64,000 nt of DNA from Larix kaempferi. Its lineage: Eukaryota > Streptophyta > Pinopsida > Pinales > Pinaceae. The notes beneath the pieces were generated by a model that worked only from the letters and a program-made list of their open reading frames with translations, was not told the origin of the DNA and searched no databases. Numbering within the stretch: position 1 is the stretch's first letter; every line of letters begins with the position of its first letter. Below, piece by piece: positions 49,155 through 62,000 of this stretch. Both the position numbers and the translations under genes were made by a program. The stretch is taken from positions 29,488,501 to 29,552,500 of the forward strand of contig BSBM01000299.1 in the NCBI GenBank assembly GCA_027924585.1, written 5' to 3'.

Positions 49155-50092
49155 TTGCTTCTTAGACAACACCATCCATGAATCATTGAACAACATTAGG
49201 ATCAGGGAGGAATGAATTTGAGTGAGGCATCTCCTTCTCTGCGAATATGATTGTAAACTATGTCTACACATCTAAAGGATAAAGTAAACTATGATACCTT
49301 CTTCCCTATGGGCTTTCAAACCAAGTAACACGTCTAAGTAACACGTCTAAGGTTAATTGATGAGTTTGAACAATAACACATATCAACATCTAGGTTGATG
49401 AATCTTCAGGTATTGAGATTCGGATTGAATCAAAGCACATAAACCGAAAACAAGATGGAAAGGAATAATACGACAAAAAAAAGAAAGGCGGAGAGTTATA
49501 GTACTTCCGGCAATAGAAAAACACCAACCAGATAAAGATGTAGTGGCCTATATTTAGGACTTGACAATGTCGTTTAGCGATCGATATGTACAAATTTGTT
49601 TGCTGAGGATCTTTACAGTACCAGGAAGGATGGTTGATGGATGTAATGAAAAATGGTGGTATCTCAGAGTCATTTGAGACCAAGAAACCGAGGACAATTA
49701 CGCACAGAAGACTTACCAATGAAAATTGCAAGCAGAGCAGTGCATTGAATCCTTGTTATAGAGGTGAGCAACTTAGAAGCTGCCCTTTCAAAGAAAAATA
49801 CAGTTATCTGCCACACTTCCACCAGGAACTTCTGAGTTCTATGGTCGTTGGTTTTCAGAACAATGATTTCCTGAGTTCTATGGTCGTTGGTTTTCAGAAC
49901 AATGAGGTAGAGTGAGGTCGCGAGGATTATGGTTACGCCAAAGAAGAAGGAATTAGGTCAACATAAGGTATGCATGCAACATAAGAAGGGGTTCGACAGT
50001 AACACACAGAGGATCACCAGGGTGTGTGCAAGAAGATGAGGGTCACTTTAGATGCAATGCTACTTTTTTCAAATCTCGTTCCTGATACCTAA
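49155..50092. other. Non-coding, small tandem duplication
   Basis: No supportable gene. CTGAGTTCTATGGTCGTTGG followed by TTTTCAGAACAATGA is duplicated in tandem (~35-bp period, 49831-49901), and AGTAACACGTCTA at 49324-49346. Confidence 0.45.
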
Positions 50093-50171
50093 AACATAAC
50101 GCGTTTATGATATTTACCCCCTGCCATGGTAAGACCCGAGCCTAACATGTCATTGGACATGTAGGCTAGGT
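50093..50171. repeat. Outlying half-motif and hairpin left of the transposon
   Basis: CATAACGCGTTTATGATATT at 50095-50114 resembles one transposon end unit that has lost its central GTACGC. Next to it AGCCTAACATGTC and GACATGTAGGCT (50140-50166) form an imperfect inverted repeat. These may be remains of the true outer end, of an earlier insertion, or of chance; see findings. Confidence 0.35.
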
Positions 50172-50175
50172 AACA

Positions 50176-50250
50176 ATATCGCGTACGCGTTATGTAGTTC
50201 AAAAACGCGTACGCGTTATGTATTTACAAATCGCGTACGCGATATGTAAA
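50176..50250 (+). repeat. Left terminal inverted repeat, three decamers
   Basis: ATATCGCG begins at 50176. Identical CGCGTACGCG palindromes lie at 50180-50189, 50206-50215 and 50232-50241, each 26 bp from the next and separated by TTATGTA(G/T)TT.(C/A)AAA-type AT-rich linkers. The 75 bp align without a gap to the complement of 62862-62936. The phased palindromes are the obvious candidate transposase-binding sites. Confidence 0.85.
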
Positions 50251-50276
50251 ACTAAAAATGAATTTAAAAACACAGT

Positions 50277-50435
50277 CGGCCGATTGCCGACCACCCGCGA
50301 CACTCACGCATCAGAAACGCGAATAGAGGCGAAATTGACCCTAGACGAGGACGCTTTGTGGCCCACTCAACCATCCGTGTTGCTCGATTCAGCTGGAGAG
50401 GAGACAAATTCACCGGTGCATTCTCATCTAGTCAG
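50277..50435 (+). other. Possible 5' leader exon of ORF1
   Basis: A GC-richer block just inside the left terminus (GGCCGATTGCCGACCACC onward) ends at GTCAG|GTAATT, a good donor at 50436. A matching acceptor, TTTATTGCAG, ends at 52335, eight bases before the ORF1 ATG. Joining them gives an untranslated leader with a ~1.9-kb intron. The short ORF across it is out of frame with ORF1. Confidence 0.35.
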
Positions 50436-52335
50436 GTAATTTATTCACCCAAATCATTTTTTTGTGATTTTTTAATCCAAATTACTATTTTTTTGATTGT
50501 TTAACCTAGTTTTGTAATATTGATCAAATTGGGAATAACCCAATTTGTAATTAAATTCACACCTCAAAATGAAACCCTTTTCACAAAACTCAAAACTTCA
50601 TAATCAAACCAAAAATTGAAAAAATTAAAACTCCCCCCTTTCTAAGTCACCCGACACGAGGACACGGGACACGAGTGTCCCCACCAGGCTTCAAATTTGA
50701 AGCCTTCAGGCCACTTCAAATTTTACCCACACGTCATAGAAGGCCACTTCAAATTTTACCATGCAAAAAAAATTTAATTTCATGGTAAGCCCTTCAATAA
50801 TTAAATTAACCACTACTGTTTAAAATTGCAACAGAAGGGTAGCTTCAAATTTCACCCATCAACAATTTTTAGTGGGAAATTGGGAATGCGGCTACTAGCT
50901 AGGTGACTTGGGAGTGGGACTCGCTTACTCTCCAATATCCACGTGTTCGATCATCCATGGATCATGGACCATTGGGCCTCTAATAATATCATTGAGGAAC
51001 TTACGTGGACGGGCTTACACTGAGTAGCCCATGGCTTGAACGCTTCGAAGTTCTCGTGTTTGTAGCGAGCGCTTACGTGTTTAACACATTTAATGGCATC
51101 AACAAAATTATTAAAATCTAATGTTAATGGGCACTCTACATAGAAATTGGAATGTCAACATTTGTGAGTACAATAAATATGTGGATGATTTTGGCCTACT
51201 ACAACTTTAATATATTGAGTGGATTGATAACCTTCACAATTATATAAGAGATTGTAGCTATGACTAGGAGGAGAGTTAACAATGCAACAAAATCAAGTAA
51301 TCGAATTTTGTGCATAAAATGAACATAAGACTCCCACCAAATTTCACTGAATCTACGTCTTAACAAAAGAACTCATCGTTTCACGGGATTCCACCCCATC
51401 AATCCTTTTAACAGTAATGGCCATAACAGTTGCTACAACCCTAGCGCGAGAAAAATCAATCGAGCTACGCATGACAATACTTGAAACCAGACTTTTTGAA
51501 CTCCCTATTACGTCATAGGAATCAATACTACTTTCTCCACAACATGTGGCACCCTCAATATCTTCCATCACCGCAATTTACATTTGATAAAAAACTTGTT
51601 CCCAAATAGTAATTACCCCATTCTTTGCTCTAAAAAGGCCTCGGTTAACCTAGAATCCAATCCATACAACATGAACACATCCATATATACACATAGAATA
51701 AATATTAATAAATTTCTCATAGCCCTTCAATAGTGTTCAATATCTCATAGCCCTTCATAGTGAAATGGGACCCCACCCTTCAAATTTGATCCCTGGTCCC
51801 CACTAGACACGGTGACCCCCGGAATTATGACACGTAGGACACGGTGACCCCCGGAATTAATATATTTTTAAAATATATTAAAATTTAAAAATATAGACAT
51901 ATAGATCATCCAATAAAATTTAACATTTACAATTACAAATATTCAATAGAAATTACATTTACAATTACAAATATGAAATATTCAATAGAAATTAGATCAT
52001 TCACAAATCACAACACATTTGTCATTCACAATCACAAAACACAATGAGACATTGAGACACATAGATGCAAACTCATCACTGCCTTGATCCTCCTCCTCCA
52101 TGCCTGAATCAACAAACTCATCACTGCCTTGATCCTCCTCCTCCTCGTCTCTGCCAATCTGACTAACTTACTTTTTAATTGTCAAATGTTTAATTTTAAG
52201 TTTTAAATGTATGTAAGTAAATGCCATTAAATTGCTTATGTGAGTTTGATTTAATACATGTTCAATTTTGAAGAGACGTCATTATATACCATGTATATGT
52301 TTCTAATGATTTTCGTATTAATGTCTTTATTGCAG
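50436..52335. other. Non-coding stretch in the transposon (possible leader intron)
   Basis: No gene is supported. Small duplications are GGCCACTTCAAATTTTACC (50708-50760) and GACACGGTGACCCCCGGAATTA (51807-51859). There is also a 45-bp repeat of CAAACTCATCACTGCCTTGA plus TCCTCCTCCTCC (52069-52150), which on the minus strand would encode an acidic EEEDQGSDEF motif, perhaps a tail fragment of some other transposon protein. Confidence 0.4.
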
Positions 52336-52343
52336 TTGCGGCT

Positions 52344-54502
52344 ATGGATGCCAATGCCGAAATATTGATTGAGCTTGCCCAATTGAGGGGCATAAGTGAA
52401 GCTTTTAGTGGTGGCGACAGGATTCGCCGTTCACTTGCATCAACCTTGGATGCAATTGTGGACACAATTACACAATCTACGAATGTCCTGTATGATATTG
52501 CATCTTACAGAGAAAGAAAAAGACAACAATATGCTGATGGACTAGATTACAATGCAGTAAAAAAGCTAAAAATATCCAAAGAGGTTGTATTTGCATTGTT
52601 TAGGGACCCTCGGACGGGGGAAATCCCTAATGCAAGCAAGCCGCATATCTCCATTGAGTGGTGCACGTTTCAACCATTTGTTGATAACTGGATGGACAGA
52701 TGGTACATGGTTTTTGATATGCCACCACACAACAACAGGGAAATTCCCTTATATTTCCTTCGAAAGATGTATGCAGAGTTCGTGTTGCATAAACACGTTA
52801 ACTATTTTGACATCTTACAGTTCCAGGGGATCGGTGGGGGGATGCCCCAAAACCGACCCAATGCCAGGCTTCGAGACCAGGATCGCCCTATCCCTGCACC
52901 TCGCAGGCAGTTGCCTGGGCCAGATGTCCCACCAGCACATCGCATTATTCCGCAGACACGGGATGCTTTTTTGAGTTTGGCACGGACGGTTCTTCGCCAT
53001 GGCAGGATGGTTCAACATATGGGTGAGGAAGGGACATTTGTCCCTGGTGTGGTACATACACCAGCTCGTCACCATGCAGGACCATCAGCTACTGCAGGAC
53101 CATCAGGACCATCCACTTCTGCAGGACCATCAGGACCATCCACTAGTGGAGGACCATCAGCTATTCCCCATCCTACTACTGATCCTCACGAGTGCACGTC
53201 ATGTGGTCGTCCCTGCTATGGTATTGCATCAGATGTTGTCTTCACTGGCTTTTTGAGAGAGGTATCTTGATGGTTAATTGTAATAAATTCTTCATTTATT
53301 TTCGTCTTTGTACACATATATATAGTTTGAGCTAATATATTAATTTTGTGAACTTGCAGTTGATGATGATTACCGGCAGTGACGCCCCAGAGCCGGATGT
53401 TCCAGACTCGACAGGGGGGCATGATGCTACCCATTCGGCAGGCCCATCTTATATACCACCTATTGCCGTATCTCACACCGAGGTAAACATTTTAAAATTT
53501 CAGTTTTTTAATACTTGTTAATTTGTTAATTTCCACATACTTTACATTTTAGTTCATTAATGCTATATACGGTCTAATATTTACAATTATTAAACTTGCA
53601 GATGGCAGATCCTTCACAGGGGCAAGGTAATGTGGAGGTAGTGCCCATGGTCATACCGCCCCCTGAAACGTCTGGGCTCCAGGTAAACAATTAAAAATGA
53701 CATTTTTTAAATACATGTTTGTTTGTTGAATCATGCATGTCTAACTACATGAACACTTGCTGACTGTAGGCACCATCCGACACATCTGGCCCATTGCCTG
53801 TATTTGCATCTCCCTCCAGGCCATTCGTGAACAAGGGTCGTGTGTATGTGAGGCGTTCTACTCCGAGAAAGACTCCAGCTGCCCACGACCATGGGCTTAC
53901 TCACACCACGGTAATGTATATCCTTCGATGATATTTGTTGTTTAACTTGAAATCCAGTGCATAAATCGTTTTTGTTAATGTTTGAATTGCATGTTTACTG
54001 CAACAGGAACCCGAGTTGTCTGCTGAGAACCTTGCATCGATGGTTGATGCAGCAGTTAGTGCCGCATCTGCAGTGGCGACTGATCACACACAGGTATGTA
54101 ACTATTTCAACATTATCTTTACATAGTTTATTATTGTTGGACCTATTGTTTATTCATGCATTTCTAACTATTTCAACATTTTTTCATTGTAGCCACCACC
54201 AGCAGGAGCAGTGCCTGGCCCCCCTGGTTCAACCATCCTGGATGTTCAACCGACGGCTCCATCTGCTACACAAGCAACACAATCTCCTTTGTCAGTTGAG
54301 GTGAGATGTCCTTCAGTGACCAAGTGTTTCATGCACTTTCCATGCACCAGTTGATAATTGTTGAGATAATGTATTAGTGTACATAGTTAGTTGAATTTAA
54401 CAATTGATATTTAATTTGCAGGATCCAGGGATGCACATTGATCCTAGGGATGTGCCTAGAGGATCAACGTCGGGAAAGAACAAGAGAAAGCTTGAGTTTT
54501 GA
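52344..54502 (+). CDS. Transposon ORF1, unknown accessory protein (7 exons)
   Basis: Predicted exons are 52344-53261, 53360-53482, 53602-53682, 53770-53910, 54007-54093, 54193-54300 and 54422-54502. All introns are GT..AG with plant-like TTGCAG or GTAG acceptors. Every intron is phase 0 and every exon a multiple of three, giving 512 residues with no stop until TGA 54500-54502. Residues 1-165 look globular (ELAQLRGISEAFSGGDRIRR, ISKEVVFALFRDPRTGE, WMDRWYMVFDMPPHNN). A Pro/Arg linker follows, then GPSGPSTSA repeats and a Cys cluster, HECTSCGRPCYG. The small exons encode Pro/Ser/Thr-rich disordered sequence and a basic end, KNKRKL, a likely nuclear signal. I know no family; a DNA-binding or partner role for the transposase is inferred from context. 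Confidence 0.75.
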
Positions 54503-54509
54503 TACTTTT

Positions 54510-54790
54510 GGATAGTTTTGGACACATGTGCTTTTGGATACTTTTGTATATATATGTACTTTTCGATACATTCAGTTTTGGAGACATGTACATTGACTTT
54601 ATTGTGCATGTACTTTTGGAGACATGTACATTGACTTCATTGGATACATGTACTTTTCGATACTTTTGGATATACATGTACTTTTGGAGACATGCACTTT
54701 TGGAGACTTTTGGATATACATGTACTTTTGGAGACATGCACTTTTGGATATATATGTACTTTTGGATACATGTACTTGTGTCATTCTAAT
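54510..54790. repeat. Degenerate minisatellite after ORF1
   Basis: GGATACATGTACTTTTGGAG and GACATGTACATTGACTT words alternate directly after the ORF1 stop, so the repeat probably forms the 3' UTR. ORFs on both strands here follow the repeat and are not genes. Confidence 0.75.
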
Positions 54791-55696
54791 GTGTTGATTT
54801 GTGTGGATTATCTTTTACTCATGAATGCACTATGTCAAAAGAACAAACTATTATATTCAAAGGTTTCAACGAATTCACTACATGCATGCACTAATTGGTA
54901 TCTAATTAAAATTTGTGATTTTGGATGATCATTACAAGTTATGTCAAAGTTCTTGCTCGTGTAATTTAATCAAACTAAATGCAATACAATGTTTTCAAGG
55001 TTTCAATGAACTCACTCATGCACACCCATTGCCATCAACTACCAATGAAAGTCTAACATTATGAGGTTCTTCTTAAAAAATGGGTAATATTTCCTTGATG
55101 ATCGTAAATTGAGAACCATTTGTAGCCACTCATATAATACCATCTTCACTTATCTTTGTACATGATAATCCATATAATGTGCTATGTTTTTTAACCTAAA
55201 CAATCATCAAAAACCTAGAATTATAGGGATATGACAAAGAACCTTATGGGGCACCTTATATATTAACCTTGTGTATACATTAGGATCTTTGTCATACCAT
55301 TGTTTGAAATGTCATTCAATACCTTCAATTTTATCAACATCAAATTAGTAGACAAAGTGACCCATCTTTGATCTCTTGTATAGGCCTTTGTGTGCCTTAT
55401 CAATAAGATGTACATCATGAATATTATCATAGGTCTCATACATAGGTGCATCCTCATCCATGCAAACAAAGGTGTCATGGATCAACCTATTATCCCTTTA
55501 TTCTCAATAATATTAGTATCATTATCTTCCATAGGATCAAATTCAACTCCATCACCCCCCATTATTACTACTCTAAATTACAGCCTTAGGAGTTTTGATC
55601 ATGTGTTTTTGTCTCTTTAGGAGTTTTGAAATATTATACTCTTTCAAAAATAATATGGAAGTTCAAATATTTAAAAGTGGCTTAAATTATAAAATG
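54791..55696. other. Non-coding between ORF1 and the satellite
   Basis: AT-rich, no motif. CAAAGGTTTCAACGAATTCA and CAAGGTTTCAATGAACTCAC (54858 and 54996) are a diverged direct duplication. Confidence 0.45.
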
Positions 55697-55700
55697 GGCG

Positions 55701-57690
55701 GAAATTCACCAAGTGTCCCTGAACGGCATTTTCATGCGACTTGCAACTCGACATAACTCGGAAACCGGACGTCGGACCGACGAACCGTCGACTCCGTTGG
55801 TCTCCTGGCGTGCGATTACCTCTAGGGGACCCTCTCCCTCGTCTCCCCATGGCCCAGTGGCTTCATTGTGCATTCATTTCGTAAACTAGGGTTTTGCTCA
55901 GTGTAATTGCATGCAATCTCGCATTGGTGGGTCAACTCTGCAAAAAACCTCCCCCGAGCTAGTGTTGGCAGTGTTCCCACGTCGGCATTGCCCACACACA
56001 CTTGCGGGAGCCAACGGCACGCAATCTTCTTGCTCCGTTTGCTTTTTGGCTCCCGGACGGAAATTCACCAAGTGTCCCTGAACGGCATTTTCATGCGACT
56101 TGCAACTCGACATAACTCGGAAACCGGACGTCGGACCGACGAACCGTCGACTCCGTTGGTCTCCTGGCGTGCGATTACCTCTAGGGGACCCTCTCCCTCG
56201 TCTCCCCATGGCCCAGTGGCTTCATTGTGCATTCATTTCGTAAACTAGGGTTTTGCTCAGTGTAATTGCATGCAATCTCGCATTGGTGGGTCAACTCTGC
56301 AAAAACCTCCCCGAGCCAGTGTTGGCAGTGTTCCCACGTCGGCATTGCCCACACACACTTGCGGGAGCCAACGGCACGCAATCTTCTTGCTCCGTTTGCT
56401 TTTTGGCTCCCGGACGGAAATTCACCAAGTGTCCCTGAACGGGCATTTTCATGCGACTTGCAACTCGACATAAACTCGGAAACCGGACGTCGGACCGACG
56501 AACCGTCGACTCCGTTGGTCTCCTGGCGTGCGATTACCTCTAGGGGACCCTCTCCCTCGTCTCCCCATGGCCCAGTGGCTTCATTGTGCATTCATTTCGT
56601 AAACTAGGGTTTTGCTCAGTGTAATTGCATGCAATCTCGCATTGGTGGGTCAACTCCTGCAAAAACCTCCCCCGAGCTAGTGTTGGCAGTGTTCCCACGT
56701 CGGCATTGCCCACACACACTTGCGGGAGCCAACGGCACGCAATCTTCTTGCTCCGTTTGCTTTTTGGCTCCCGGACGGAAATTCACCAAGTGTCCCTGAA
56801 CGGCATTTTCATGCGACTTGCAACTCGACATAACTCGGAAACCGGACGTCGGACCGACGAACCGTCGACTCCGTTGGTCTCCTGGCGTGCGATTACCTCT
56901 AGGGGACCCCTCTCGCTCGTCTCCCCATGGCCCAGTGGCTTCATTGTGCATTCATTTCGTAAACTAGGGTTTTGCTCAGTGTAATTGCATGCAATCTCGC
57001 ATTGGTGGGTCAACTCTGCAAAAACCTCCCCCGAGCCAGTGTTGGCAGTGTTCCCACGTCGGCATTGCCCACACACACTTGCGGGAGCCAACGGCACGCA
57101 ATCTTCTTGCTCCGTTTGCTTTTTGGCTCCCGGACGGAAATTCACCAAGTGTCCCTGAACGGCATTTTCATGCGACTTGCAACTCGACATAACTCGGAAA
57201 CCGGACGTCGGACCGACGAACCGTCGACTCCGTTGGTCTCCTGGCGTGCGATTACCTCTAGGGGACCCTCTCCCTCGTCTCCCCCATGGGCCCAGTGGCT
57301 TCATTGTGCATTCATTTCGTAAACTAGGGTTTTGCTCAGTGTAATTGCATGCAATCTCGCATTGTGGGTCAACTCTGCAAAAACCTCCCCCGAGCCAGTG
57401 TTGGCAGTGTTCCCACGTCGGCATTGCCCACACACACTTGCGGGAGCCAACGGCACGCAATCTTCTTGCTCCGTTTGCTTTTTGGATCCCGGACGGAAAT
57501 TCACCAAGTGTCCCTGAACGGCATTTTCATGCGACTTGCAACTCGACATAACTCGAAACCGGACGTCGGACCGACGAACCGTCGACTCCGTTGGTCTCCT
57601 GGCGTGCGATTACCTCTAGGGGGCCCTCTCCCTCGTCTCCCCATGGCCCAGTGGCTTCATTGTGCATTCATTTCGTAAACTAGGGTTTTT
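55701..57690. repeat. Tandem array, ~359-bp monomer
   Basis: Monomer starts (GAAATTCACCAAGTGTCCCT) are at 55701, 56060, 56417, 56778, 57137 and 57496, with periods of 359, 357, 361, 359 and 359. There are five complete units plus a partial sixth. Units differ mainly by single-base indels, so the array is recently homogenised. It is far richer in G+C than its surroundings. Each unit contains GACGAACCGTC (palindromic), TTGCATGCAA-like TGCATGCAAT and AAACTAGGGTTTT, which includes the telo-box core TAGGGTTT. ORFs of ~110-225 codons on both strands are the repeat read in several frames; indels shift them from unit to unit, so they are not taken as genes. Confidence 0.92.
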
Positions 57691-58175
57691 GCTCAGTGTG
57701 GGAGTGTGCAATTTTTGCACACGGGGGTCAACTTTGGAAAATCATCCACCGGGCAAGTATGGCTAGTGTTCCTAGCCCGAACCTGTCTAGACACCACCTG
57801 CAGGACTCCCCAGAACCCGGTTTTGTTGCATGGTTGGAGTTCTATGCCCCCGGTAGGTATCCAGCAGGTGTCCCTGAAGGCCTTCTGGTAGTGAGACGGG
57901 ACGAGCCATAGAATGAAGACCGTGGCTCGGATCGACGAACCGTCGACTCCGTTGGATTCAGCACACCGGGATAGTGCCAGGGATGCCCCTCCCCTCCTAC
58001 CCGGTGGCCCATGTGTCACCTTGCAGGTCCATCTTGGAAACTAGGGTTTTGCTCAGTGTGGGAGTGTGCAATTTTTGCACACGGGGGTCAACTTTGGAAA
58101 ATCATCCACCGGGCGGGTATGGCTAGTGTTCCTAGCCCAAACCTGCCTAGACACTTTGGAAACTAGGGTTTTGCA
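57691..58175. repeat. Diverged monomers at the array edge
   Basis: GCTCAGTGTGGGAGTGTGCA at 57691 recurs at 58051 (360 bp). The unit keeps GACGAACCGTCGACTCCGTT, AAACTAGGGTTTTGCTCAGT and GGTCAACT from the main monomer but differs elsewhere. It has its own hairpin, TGTGCAATTTTTGCACA. The second copy is truncated at about 58140 and ends in a short duplicate, TTTGGAAACTAGGGTTTTGC. This looks like an older variant of the same satellite. Confidence 0.8.
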
Positions 58176-59087
58176 GGTCCATGATGATGATGGCTTGGTC
58201 TAAGGTGGTGCTCTCAACTAGCTAATTCATTATGAAATATTTAACAAGACATGAATTAAATTTAATATAAGTGTATTGTTTAATATAGTGAGCATGAATT
58301 GAATTAATTTTGTTGGGTGAAGCCAATAACCAACATGATGAACATAATATAATTTTAGGGTTTACTGATCATATGTAAAAAATGGATTAAAAAACACAAT
58401 TATTATAATTTTAGTAGTTTAATGTTTATCCACTTTAATCCATATATTTTTTAGTTTAATTTAATTTAGTTTAATTTTAGTTTAATTTTAGTTTAGTTTA
58501 ATGTTTATCCACTTTAATCCATATATTTTTTAGTTTTGACTATGAATACACAATAATTATTATATATATATGTGTGTGTTTTTGTGTGGATAACTTAGAG
58601 ATGTATAATAAAAATGGGTAAAAGGTGGTTGTCACTAGAGACTTTCATAGTTGTATAGTGAAAATGTAATAGCTATTAAAATTTGGATTAGAAAATTATT
58701 AAAGAAGATAAATTCTATAGAAATGGGTAAAAGGTGGTTGTCGCTAGATTAAGAGAGACTTTCATAGTTGAATTACTCAAGGAACCAATTCGATTGTCTA
58801 GTGATTCATAAGGATTTAGTTGGGCTTAACATAGAGCTTAAATGCCCTTAAAGTTAGCTAAGCAACCTCTCAAACATGATTAATATATGGTTTACTGATC
58901 ATATGAACATAATATAATTTTAATCCATCTCTTGTAAATTTGGCATATCAAGAACGCAAAATTGACATATTCATATGAAACATACATGTGAAAATTGAAC
59001 ATATATCAATATTCAATTACAAATAGTGAAAATAGTATAGTATTAAAAGTATGTAACGTACCTCATCATGCTAGATCCCACCTATTA
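58176..59087. other. Non-coding downstream of the transposase
   Basis: AT-rich. TTTAATGTTTATCCACTTTA followed by ATCCATATATTTTTTAGTTT is duplicated (58421 and 58499), as is AATGGGTAAAAGGTGGTTGTC (58613 and 58719). It probably contains the 3' end of the minus-strand transcript. Confidence 0.45.
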
Positions 59088-62000
59088 TCATACAACCAAG
59101 CCCTCCGGATCATCTCTTATACTGATGGTCTCCATTAGTCTCTCGTGCTCTGTATCCGGTAAGAAGTAGCGTACCTTCGATGTATTTCGACTAGGCATTG
59201 TTCGTACCTGAAGGTTTGTGCCAATGATTAAGTTGGTAAAGTGATATACACTTGCACCTGGTTTGTAATCCCTGTAAACATATCCACCCTTCTTTCTTCC
59301 ATTGTTGTCCCGTGTCAAGTATTCACCTTTAACAACCATAGAACCAGTTGGAAAGTGGTTGTTTTCATCGTCAGTCATGGACACAATGAGGGTTTGCTTT
59401 CCATCTATACAGCGTGCCAACCAGTATTCATCACCCCATTCAGTATCTTTTGAGGCAACCACTGCGTATATGTGCCCTGCATTATATGATTGTAGGTATA
59501 TGATCAAAATATTTAGAGTGCGATACAAGTCCATTAATGTGCATTTGAAGACTACGTAAACAAACAAAAAATGTTAAGGAAATGCATCATACCGGGTTGT
59601 ACAAGGTCTGATACATGATCAAAATCTGCAGAAATAGATGATTGGTCTTCTTCCAACGGAGTTAACTCAACAATTGCACGCTGATCAAGTGGAAGTGATA
59701 TGCGATCCCATCCATCAACCCAATCCAATGATTCACACCCATCCCAGTCACCATCACAACAAGGCGGGCAAAAACAAGCAAGTTTTCTGGTCCAAATTTC
59801 AAATACTGGGTTATCAGAGCTTCGAACCGAATGAAAGCCACGAGTCCCAAGCACAGTCTTGCATTCCCATGCATGTGAACGATCTATGTCTACCACCTCC
59901 CAAAAAAATATCTCCACATGTCTCTCTCTTGTGGATTCTACTCGCATAGTTGATTCCTCTCCCATTACTGACGTGCACCACCTGACTATAGATTGAGCAT
60001 TTAGAATAGTAGATTCTGTAGATACTTTCAATTCCTCTCTTCGTAGGGCTGTTTTGACACATGCTCCGGCTCCATCATGCTCTCCTTTACCATGCCCAGT
60101 CTCAAAATAGTTCCACATATGTGGCACTTTGTAGTTTTTATGCAATGAACACAACCACTGAAATATGCGTGCATTTTTGAACTGACCAGCACACCCATCA
60201 GACCAAATCCAGTGTCGGTCCATCTGTATGTTCCTTCCCTTCAAGTGATCATAGAACATGATGAAGCAATGACGTACATAGTGGAAGTCGTGGCACCTAT
60301 CATCACTTATGTAGAAGTGATATTCCTTCAGAATTTCTCTTTGCTCTTCAGTGCTATTTGGGCCATGCCTGTATGTGATATGGACCATCAAGGAAACCTG
60401 CTCAGAGTGATAATACTGACTTTGGATCTCATTTTGAGGTTGCAGAGTGTAGTTCTCGGCAAAATCAACAACTGAAAGTATAGTACCAAGGGGAAATGTA
60501 TCTCTGCATATTCTAAACTTCTCATCCTGCCATCGTGCCACGTGGACATGCTGAACATATTGATGTGTCTTTTCAATAAATTCCTTGATGAAGTCACTAA
60601 CTTGTACCTGGTGACACAAAATGATCTCAATGTCAGTTTTTTGTTGTAAGTAAGGATTGAAATGTAACCGTTACAACATAATTTTATAGATATAAATGCA
60701 TACCTGAGATGTCACCAATTGTATTTTTTTGCTTTCTTTCCCTGGGACTATTTCATAGTTGATATATTTGAAACTTTTCATGTCTGTAACCATTTTCCCA
60801 AATTCACTGTCTCCATTCTCGTGCATACATTGGCTCAATAATGCCATTCCAGCACAGTTGGAGCATGTTCCATCCAAACAAGATTTTGCATAGTATGTTT
60901 GCCCCTCGGGCCTATTGCACATGATGCTATGAATGAATTCTCTTGATGAAGTCGGTGGTATTGTCATGGAGCAATCCTGCACAATGTTAGTATGCAACAC
61001 ACGACGAATGTACAAAAATGTTTCATAGTAATATTCATATTCTACATGGTATCTACAACAACAAGTGTTACGAAGAGTATTTATTCTAACATACCATGGC
61101 TTACATTTCTCAAAAGATCTTTGCCCCAAGTTCAATTGTCTATGCTCAATCTTAAATTTTTCGTAAAGCTCTGTCTGTGTTATATCAAGAAGATGCTTAG
61201 TATGTGGCTCACGATCCTTTGAACCCCTTCTTAGTTTTAGTACATCCTTTCGGTTTGAAGAAGGCCTTGTGTGATCATGCCAAAAACTATGCACTAGTCC
61301 CTTTACTGCATCAACTAGCTTCATGTCACGACGTGGCAACCGACCAACAAAGGCCCAAAAATCTGTCTGATCGGTTGTGTCAAGATGTTCTCTTCTAATA
61401 GAATACCTACGGAGGGTTTTTACATTCAAATTAACTAGTTTCGATGTAGGCCTGAGAATACGAAGGGCCCTGGTGTTCTTATCTGCAATTGATTGTGACA
61501 ACACACGACGAGCAGCATTGCGGTCCTTTGAACGTGTGTTCTTACCAATTTTACCAAATGCATCTACTAGGCTTTTAACTATATGAGAACTTGGTTCAGA
61601 ATTCTTTATCATCTTTATCCCTAACTTTTTCCTAACAACATTCATGCTCCTAGATTTTAACAATGATAAAAATAATCTACATTTATCTCCATCACATTTA
61701 GAAACAAAATATTTATCAAGTATCTGTTGAGTTTGATAAGCAATACTACGTTTAGATAGCGTACCTTCAATGGAATTCATAAGTCTTTCATCAACTTGTA
61801 TACGCTTCGGAGTTCTTCGACGTGTGCTTGCTAATGGAGGTAAGGGGGTTGGAATTGTACCATGTAGCGCATCACCAAGACGCTCTGGCGTTTCAGTAGT
61901 AGCTTGGTGTCCTTCATTCTCTTCCTGGTAGTTGGATGGTGGAAGTCCAACATCCTCATCCATGGTCTGTGGAAGTCCAACATCCCCTTGTGGAAGTCCA

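Noticed and set aside
55898-57678. Overlapping ORFs of 100-225 codons on both strands of the 359-bp array
   Set aside because: The same repeat is open in several frames at once, and single-base indels between units shift the frames. The diverged units do not conserve any of the proteins.
55701-58175. 5S or 45S rDNA spacer
   Set aside because: No 5S gene box or rRNA core sequence is visible in the unit. The size and GC content alone are not evidence.
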